The notes beneath the pieces were generated by a model. The model had not been told where the DNA came from and made no database searches. It was given only the letters and a program-made list of their open reading frames with translations. From positions 248,001-312,000 of the forward strand of contig NZ_VOHE01000002.1 in NCBI RefSeq assembly GCF_007859305.1: 64,000 nt of DNA. The letters are read 5' to 3'. Both the position numbers and the translations under genes were made by a program. Source of the stretch: Luteimonas wenzhouensis. GTDB taxonomy: Bacteria > Pseudomonadota > Gammaproteobacteria > Xanthomonadales > Xanthomonadaceae. This document shows positions 59,788 through 64,000 of the stretch, in pieces. Each line of letters starts with the position of its first letter. Positions within the stretch are counted from its first letter, which is position 1.

Positions 59788-60501
59788 TTACTTGACGCTG
59801 ACCAGCTTGACGTCGAACACGACCGCCTGGTTGACCATGCGCCCGGCGCGCATGTCGGTGCCATAGGCCTTGTCGCCCGGCAGCACCACTTCCCAGCGCG
59901 CGCCGGTGGGCATCTGCAGCAGGGCCTCGCGCAGGCCGACGAGCGGGATCTGGCTCACCTTCAGGGTCACCGGACCGGCCTGCTGGCCCTCCGGCGCCTG
60001 GTTGGTGTCGACGAACACGGTGCCGTCGGGCAGCGTGCCGCGGTAGTTGAGCACCACGTCGCTGTTCTGGGTGGGCTTGGCGCCGCTGCCGGCCTCGATC
60101 ACGCGGTACTGCACGGTGCTGCCCGGCAGGGTCTGCACGCCCTGCTTGGCGCGGTTCTGGGCCAGGAATGCATCGCTCTGCGCCTTGTTCTCGCTGGCGA
60201 GCCTGGCGAACTCGGCTTCCAGCTTGGCCTGCTGGCGCTTCTGCATGTTCTCCACCGCGGTCTTGAGCTCCTCGACCGGGACCGCCGGCTGCTTCTTGGC
60301 GTAGGCGTCCTGGATCGCCTTGATCACGGTGTTTACGTCGACCTGCTCGCCGCGCGCGGCCAGTTCGGCCAGTTCGACGCCGGTGTTGAAGCCGATGGCA
60401 TAGCTGAGCTTGCCCCGTTCGGAGGTCGTGTCCTGCGCGGACGCCGCGGCGGAAACCAGAGTCATCGCCGCAAGCGAGGCGGCAAGCAAACGCACTTTCA
60501 T
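59788..60501 (-). CDS. FKBP-type peptidyl-prolyl cis-trans isomerase, periplasmic (FkpA/Mip-like)
   Basis: 237 residues. Signal peptide 1-22 (MKVRLLAASLAAMTLVSAAASA). N-terminal helical dimerisation domain (about 28-120; LSYAIGFNTGVELAELA) with a Lys/Glu/Gln-rich helix, then an FKBP domain (about 130-235): VVLNYRGTLPDGTVFVDTNQ, IPLVGLREALLQMPTGARWEVVLPGDKAYG. It would catalyse proline isomerisation and chaperone envelope proteins. Transcribed alone, with its own terminator. Divergent from the enoyl-CoA hydratase gene. Confidence 0.92.
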   Translation of the reverse strand: MKVRLLAASLAAMTLVSAAASAQDTTSERGKLSYAIGFNTGVELAELAARGEQVDVNTVIKAIQDAYAKKQPAVPVEELKTAVENMQKRQQAKLEAEFARLASENKAQSDAFLAQNRAKQGVQTLPGSTVQYRVIEAGSGAKPTQNSDVVLNYRGTLPDGTVFVDTNQAPEGQQAGPVTLKVSQIPLVGLREALLQMPTGARWEVVLPGDKAYGTDMRAGRMVNQAVVFDVKLVSVK

Positions 60502-60707
60502 TCGGTCACTCTCCAGAGGGGTACGATTCGGCCAGCATGCGGGCCCAGAAACGACACGGGGCGGTCGAGCCGCCCCCTGCAGGACGCGCTAGGATAACGA
60601 CCGGGGGGCTTAACCGCCACTGACGCCTCCCTGTGACCCGGAGGCGCGTGGCAAGTTCCCGCCCCCGACCCGATTCCGGCCCCGATTGCCCTGCCATTGC
60701 CCATTCC

Positions 60708-61490
60708 ATGACCGAAGCCCGCCTGCGCATCGACGACCAGGACGCCATCCGCGTCATCACCGTCCATCGGCCCGAGCGCCTGAACGCCCTGGACTCGGCC
60801 ACCCTCGACGCCCTCCACGCGGCCGCGGACGCCGCCGCCGCCGACCCCTCGGTGCGGGTGGTGGTGCTGACCGGCGCCGGCCCCAAGGCATTCGTGGCCG
60901 GCGCGGACATCGCCGAGATGTCGGCCCTCACCCCGGCCCAGGGACGCGATTTCGCGCTTCGCGGGCAGCGCATGATGCGCCGCTTCGAGCGCCTGCCCAA
61001 GCCGGTGATCGCGATGGTGAACGGCTACGCCCTGGGCGGCGGGCTGGAGCTGGCGATGAGCTGCCACCTGCGCATCGCCGCCGACACCGCCCGCCTCGGG
61101 CAGCCCGAGATCGGCCTCGGCCTGGTCCCGGGCTTCGGCGGCACCCAGCGCCTGCTGCGGCTGGCCGGGCGCGCGGCGGCGCTGGAGCTGTGCCTGACCG
61201 GGGAGCCGGTCGACGCCGCCCGGGCGCTGCAGCTGGGCCTGGTCAACCGGGTGGTCCCGGCCGCCGAACTGGAGGCCGAAACGATGGCCCTGGCCCGCCG
61301 GCTCGCGACCTCGGCACCGCTGGCGCTGCGCGGCATCCTCGACTGCATCCTGGCCGGCGGCGAATGCACGATCGGGGAGGGGCTGGAGTACGAGGCCACC
61401 CAGTTCGGCCTGGTCTTCGCCAGCGAGGACATGCGCGAAGGCACCCGCGCCTTCCTCGAGAAGCGCAAGCCGGCGTTCCAGGGGCGCTGA
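60708..61490 (+). CDS. Enoyl-CoA hydratase-related protein
   Basis: 260 residues, crotonase family. GPKAFVAGADIAEMSAL near residue 65 forms the oxyanion pocket; NGYALGGGLELAMSCHLRIAA near 108 carries the first catalytic Glu and LGQPEIGLGLVPGFGGTQRL near 134 the second. Both glutamates present, so hydratase activity is expected, unlike the isomerase at 57216. The C-terminus EYEATQFGLVFASEDMREGTRAFLEKR is typical of short-chain hydratases. ATG 60708 is preferred; the frame is open to 60633. Three bases before the next gene. Confidence 0.92.
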   Translation: MTEARLRIDDQDAIRVITVHRPERLNALDSATLDALHAAADAAAADPSVRVVVLTGAGPKAFVAGADIAEMSALTPAQGRDFALRGQRMMRRFERLPKPVIAMVNGYALGGGLELAMSCHLRIAADTARLGQPEIGLGLVPGFGGTQRLLRLAGRAAALELCLTGEPVDAARALQLGLVNRVVPAAELEAETMALARRLATSAPLALRGILDCILAGGECTIGEGLEYEATQFGLVFASEDMREGTRAFLEKRKPAFQGR

Positions 61491-61493
61491 GGC

Positions 61494-61889
61494 GTGGTGC
61501 GCGGCACCGGCGAAAGAAAAAGAACACGCCCGTCCGACGGCAACGATGCACGCGATCCGGCGCGCATCGCCGCGCTGCTGCGGGCCGGCGACCTGGACGC
61601 GGCCATCGAGGCCGGGCTGATGGCGCCTGGTGCCGGCGCGAACGGCGCGCTCGACCATGGCGACCAGGCGCTCATCGCCCGCACCCGGCAGCGGCTGCAG
61701 GCGGCCTGGGACGCCCGTGAGCGCTACCGCGCACGGCAGGCGCGCCTGGCGCGGCGCGCGGCCGAACGCGAGGCGCGCCGCCGAGCCACCGGCGGCGTCC
61801 CGGCGACCCGCGCCGCCGGCGCCACGGCCCTGCCCGCGGCCGCCGCGGCCGCGCTGGCGCGCGCCAGGGCCCGCGCCGGCCAGCCGTGA
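61494..61889 (+). CDS. Conserved hypothetical protein preceding nth
   Basis: 131 residues. GTG start at 61494, immediately after the hydratase stop. Helical and charged: [21 protein letters not shown], then ALIARTRQRLQAAWDARERYRARQARLARRAAER, ending in a C-terminal [18 protein letters not shown] tail. I recall a similar small gene just before nth in xanthomonad genomes, function unknown. Its last codons overlap the nth start by 4 bases (GTGA). Confidence 0.72.
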   Translation: MVRGTGERKRTRPSDGNDARDPARIAALLRAGDLDAAIEAGLMAPGAGANGALDHGDQALIARTRQRLQAAWDARERYRARQARLARRAAEREARRRATGGVPATRAAGATALPAAAAAALARARARAGQP

Positions 61890-62605
61890 GCGGTCCCGGG
61901 TCCGCCACCCCGCGGGCGCGCAAGGCGCGGGGGACCGGCCGACGCCGCAGCCGGCTGTCGCGGGCCGAAGTGCACGAGCTGTTCTCGCGCCTGGCCGAAC
62001 TCGATCCCTCGCCCACCACCGAACTCGAATACCAGACCCCGTTCGAACTGCTGGTCGCGGTGGTGCTCTCGGCCCAGGCTACCGACGTGGGCGTGAACAA
62101 GGCCACGCGCCGCCTGTTCCCGGTGGCCAACACGCCGCAGGCGATCCTCGGGCTGGGCGAGGAAGGCCTCAAGCGCTACATCTCCACGATCGGCCTGTTC
62201 AACGCGAAGGCGAAGAACGTGGTCGCGCTGTGCAGGATCCTGCTGGAGAAACACGGCGGCGAGGTTCCGCGCACGCGCGAGGAACTCGAGGCCCTGCCGG
62301 GCGTGGGCCGCAAGACCGCGAACGTGGTGCTCAACACCGTGTTCGGCGAGGGCACGATCGCCGTCGACACCCACATCTTCCGCGTCGCCAACCGCACCGG
62401 GCTGGCGCCGGGCAAGGACGTGCGCGAGGTCGAGGACGGACTGATGCGGGTCGTACCGGAGGAGTACCTGCTCGGGGCGCACCACTGGCTGATCCTGCAC
62501 GGCCGCTACGTGTGCAAGGCACGCCGGCCGGACTGCCCCAGGTGCATCATCCGCGACCTCTGCCGCTATCCGGACAAGACGCCGCCGGACCCCAGGCGCG
62601 ACTGA
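61886..62605 (+). CDS. nth: Endonuclease III
   Basis: 239 residues, about 28 longer than the E. coli enzyme because of a basic N-terminal extension (RARKARGTGRRRSRLS). Bifunctional DNA glycosylase/AP lyase removing oxidised pyrimidines. The helix-hairpin-helix LPGVGRKTANVVLN has the catalytic Lys near residue 140; the catalytic Asp is in VDTHIFRV near 158. The [4Fe-4S] cluster ligands C-x6-C-x2-C-x5-C are in CKARRPDCPRCIIRDLC near 213. GTG start overlaps the preceding gene. Confidence 0.96.
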   Translation: MSGPGSATPRARKARGTGRRRSRLSRAEVHELFSRLAELDPSPTTELEYQTPFELLVAVVLSAQATDVGVNKATRRLFPVANTPQAILGLGEEGLKRYISTIGLFNAKAKNVVALCRILLEKHGGEVPRTREELEALPGVGRKTANVVLNTVFGEGTIAVDTHIFRVANRTGLAPGKDVREVEDGLMRVVPEEYLLGAHHWLILHGRYVCKARRPDCPRCIIRDLCRYPDKTPPDPRRD

Positions 62606-62875
62606 CGCCATTCCACCTGCGGGGGTGCGCTGCGGACCCACCGCCGGGCCCGCGCACGTGGCTGTCCTGCCCCGCGCCCCGGATCCGTTCGTATCCACAA
62701 GGGGAACACCGGTCGCCCGTGCGCCGGTTCCGGCGGTGATGTCGCCGGCCTCCGCCGCGCACCGATCCATGATGCCGACCGACGCCACGCCACCACACGC
62801 CGACCGCTTCCCGGGCCGCGCCAGCGGACCGGCCGGGGGGGCGGCCGCGCACGGGCCGGCGGGGAGCCGCTGACG
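62606..62875. other. Intergenic region before asnB
   Basis: 270 bases. A frame of 82 codons (62625-62873) ends two bases before the asnB start but has only Pro/Ala/Arg-type composition and no recognisable motif. I do not accept it as a gene. No promoter pair stands out. Confidence 0.5.
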
Positions 62876-64000
62876 ATGTGCGGACTGGCCGGTTTCGCGG
62901 GCGGCGCGGCGCCCACCCCGGAGGATCGTCGCGAGCTGCAACGCATGGCCGCGACGCTCCGCCACCGCGGCCCCGACGCCCACGGCATCCACCTCGCCCC
63001 CGGCATTGGCCTGGCCCACACCCGACTGTCGATCATCGACCCGGCCACCGGCCAGCAGCCGCTGCACGACGGCACCGGGGCGGTCTGGACCGTCTTCAAC
63101 GGCGAGATCTTCAACTACCTCGAACTGCGCGAGGAGCTGCAGCGCGAGGGCTACGCCTTCCGCACCCGCTCCGACACCGAGGTGATCGTCCACCTCTACC
63201 ACCGCCACGGCGACCGCTTCGTCGAGCGCCTCAACGGCCAGTTCGCGATCGCGCTCTGGGACGCGCGCCGCCAGCGCCTGGTGCTGGCGCGCGACCGCGC
63301 CGGCATCCGCCCGCTCTACCACGCGCGTGCACGCGGCCGGCTCTGGTTCGCCTCGGAGGTGAAGGCGCTGCTGGCGGCCCTGCCCGAATGCGCGCGCCTG
63401 GATCCGGACGGGCTGGTGCAGGCCTTCACCTTCTGGGGCCCGGCCGACCCCGACACGCTGTTCGAAGGCGTGCGCAGCCTGCCGCCCGGACACCTGCTCG
63501 CGGTCGAGGCCGACGGCAGCCAAACCCTCACCCGCTACTGGGACTGGGAGTTCCCCGACGCGGGCGCCCCGGCGCCGTTCGCCTCACTCGACGAGGCGGT
63601 TGACGAACTGCGCGCGCTGCTGCTCGATGCGGTGCGGCTGCAGCTCCGCGCCGACGTGCCGGTCGGTGCGTACCTCAGTGGCGGACTGGATTCCTCCGGC
63701 ATCGTGGCGCTCGTGCGCCAGGCCGGCATCGCCTCGGTGCGCACCTTCTCGGTCACCTTCGACGACGACGAATTCGACGAGCGCGAGCAGCAGCAGGCGA
63801 TGGTCCGGCACCTGGGCACCGAACACACCGCCGTGCACTGCACCCGCCGCGACATCGCCGAGGCCTTCCCGGCGCTGGTCCGCCACACCGAGGCGCCGGT
63901 GCTGCGCACCGCCCCGGTGCCGCTGATGCTGCTCTCGGGCGAGGTGCGCCGCAGCGGCTACAAGGTCGTGCTGACCGGCGAAGGCGCCGACGAGGTGTTC
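62876..64000 (+). CDS. asnB: Asparagine synthase (glutamine-hydrolysing), truncated by window edge
   Basis: 375 residues of an unfinished protein. After Met removal Cys1 of MCGLAGFAGG is the glutaminase nucleophile; LRHRGPDAHG, THTRLSIID and VFNGEIFNYLELREEL follow in the N-terminal amidotransferase domain (about 1-190). The synthetase domain begins near 235 with the ATP-binding SGGLDSSGIVALV, then FDEREQQQAMV and VLTGEGADEVF at the edge. It converts aspartate to asparagine with ATP, or a related amide bond in specialised metabolism; the missing C-terminus would help decide. Confidence 0.93.
   Translation, partial: MCGLAGFAGGAAPTPEDRRELQRMAATLRHRGPDAHGIHLAPGIGLAHTRLSIIDPATGQQPLHDGTGAVWTVFNGEIFNYLELREELQREGYAFRTRSDTEVIVHLYHRHGDRFVERLNGQFAIALWDARRQRLVLARDRAGIRPLYHARARGRLWFASEVKALLAALPECARLDPDGLVQAFTFWGPADPDTLFEGVRSLPPGHLLAVEADGSQTLTRYWDWEFPDAGAPAPFASLDEAVDELRALLLDAVRLQLRADVPVGAYLSGGLDSSGIVALVRQAGIASVRTFSVTFDDDEFDEREQQQAMVRHLGTEHTAVHCTRRDIAEAFPALVRHTEAPVLRTAPVPLMLLSGEVRRSGYKVVLTGEGADEVF

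Noticed and set aside
62625-62873. 82-codon frame ending directly before asnB
   Set aside because: Composition is noise-like, no Shine-Dalgarno at its start, no motif. Kept as intergenic note.

Overview
The window is very GC-rich, with dense coding on both strands, short intergenic gaps and frequent 4-bp gene overlaps. Gene content points to the Lysobacteraceae (Xanthomonadaceae), something like Luteimonas or Lysobacter. Pointers are the dedD-like/purF/folC block, an S46 dipeptidyl peptidase, a HutF-type histidine route, an Ada-AlkA fusion, ribosomal protein THX, a GTAGGAGCGGCTTCAGCC-type palindromic repeat and paired OmpA porins. The assignment rests on gene content only. No rRNA, tRNA, CRISPR array, integrase or transposase is visible. 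The window looks chromosomal and both ends cut through genes.

Layout. 1-9.8 kb: exported TldD/PmbA-like protein (cut), DUF72 protein, a Tat-lipoprotein aldo/keto reductase, an Npt-like transporter, a secreted amidohydrolase, two EamA transporters around a GcvA-like LysR regulator, and an ECF sigma factor with a membrane partner. 9.8-20.8 kb: small secreted protein, LemA plus DUF2207 protein, SoxR with a textbook soxbox promoter driving an oxidoreductase, an ABC exporter, a ClpP-like lipoprotein, small proteins and a FUSC membrane protein. 20.8-31.3 kb: histidine degradation (hutU, hutF, hutI) interleaved with a TetR regulator, a nucleotide pyrophosphatase/phosphodiesterase, alkylation repair (ada-alkA, ogt) and a ubiquinone hydroxylase. 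31.3-35 kb: THX, then a zinc module (MerC-like protein, Zur box, ZnuD-like TonB receptor with a His-rich loop, Zur). 35-43 kb: gltX, lpxH, a REP-like element, DUF455 protein, purF, a double-SPOR protein, folC and a histidine phosphatase. 43-50.6 kb: S46 peptidase, the tdh-kbl threonine operon and two tandem OmpA genes. 50.6-57.2 kb: uvrA, a thioesterase, a sigma-54 activator and a Gly/Ala-rich secreted protein with its own -24/-12 promoter. 57.2-64 kb: enoyl-CoA isomerase, an overlapping DUF1289/Nudix/sulfurtransferase operon, an FKBP isomerase, enoyl-CoA hydratase, nth and a truncated asnB.

Working together. The clearest units are: Zur, its operator, the ZnuD-like receptor and a MerC-like protein as a zinc-starvation response; SoxR with one divergent target gene; the Ada-AlkA/Ogt pair for alkylation damage; Tdh and Kbl turning threonine into glycine; and a sigma-54 activator beside a secreted Gly-rich protein whose upstream region carries a well-spaced sigma-54 promoter. 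The last locus also has an exact 41-bp inverted repeat linking the activator coding region to its own upstream region. That repeat is the most unexplained structure in the window.
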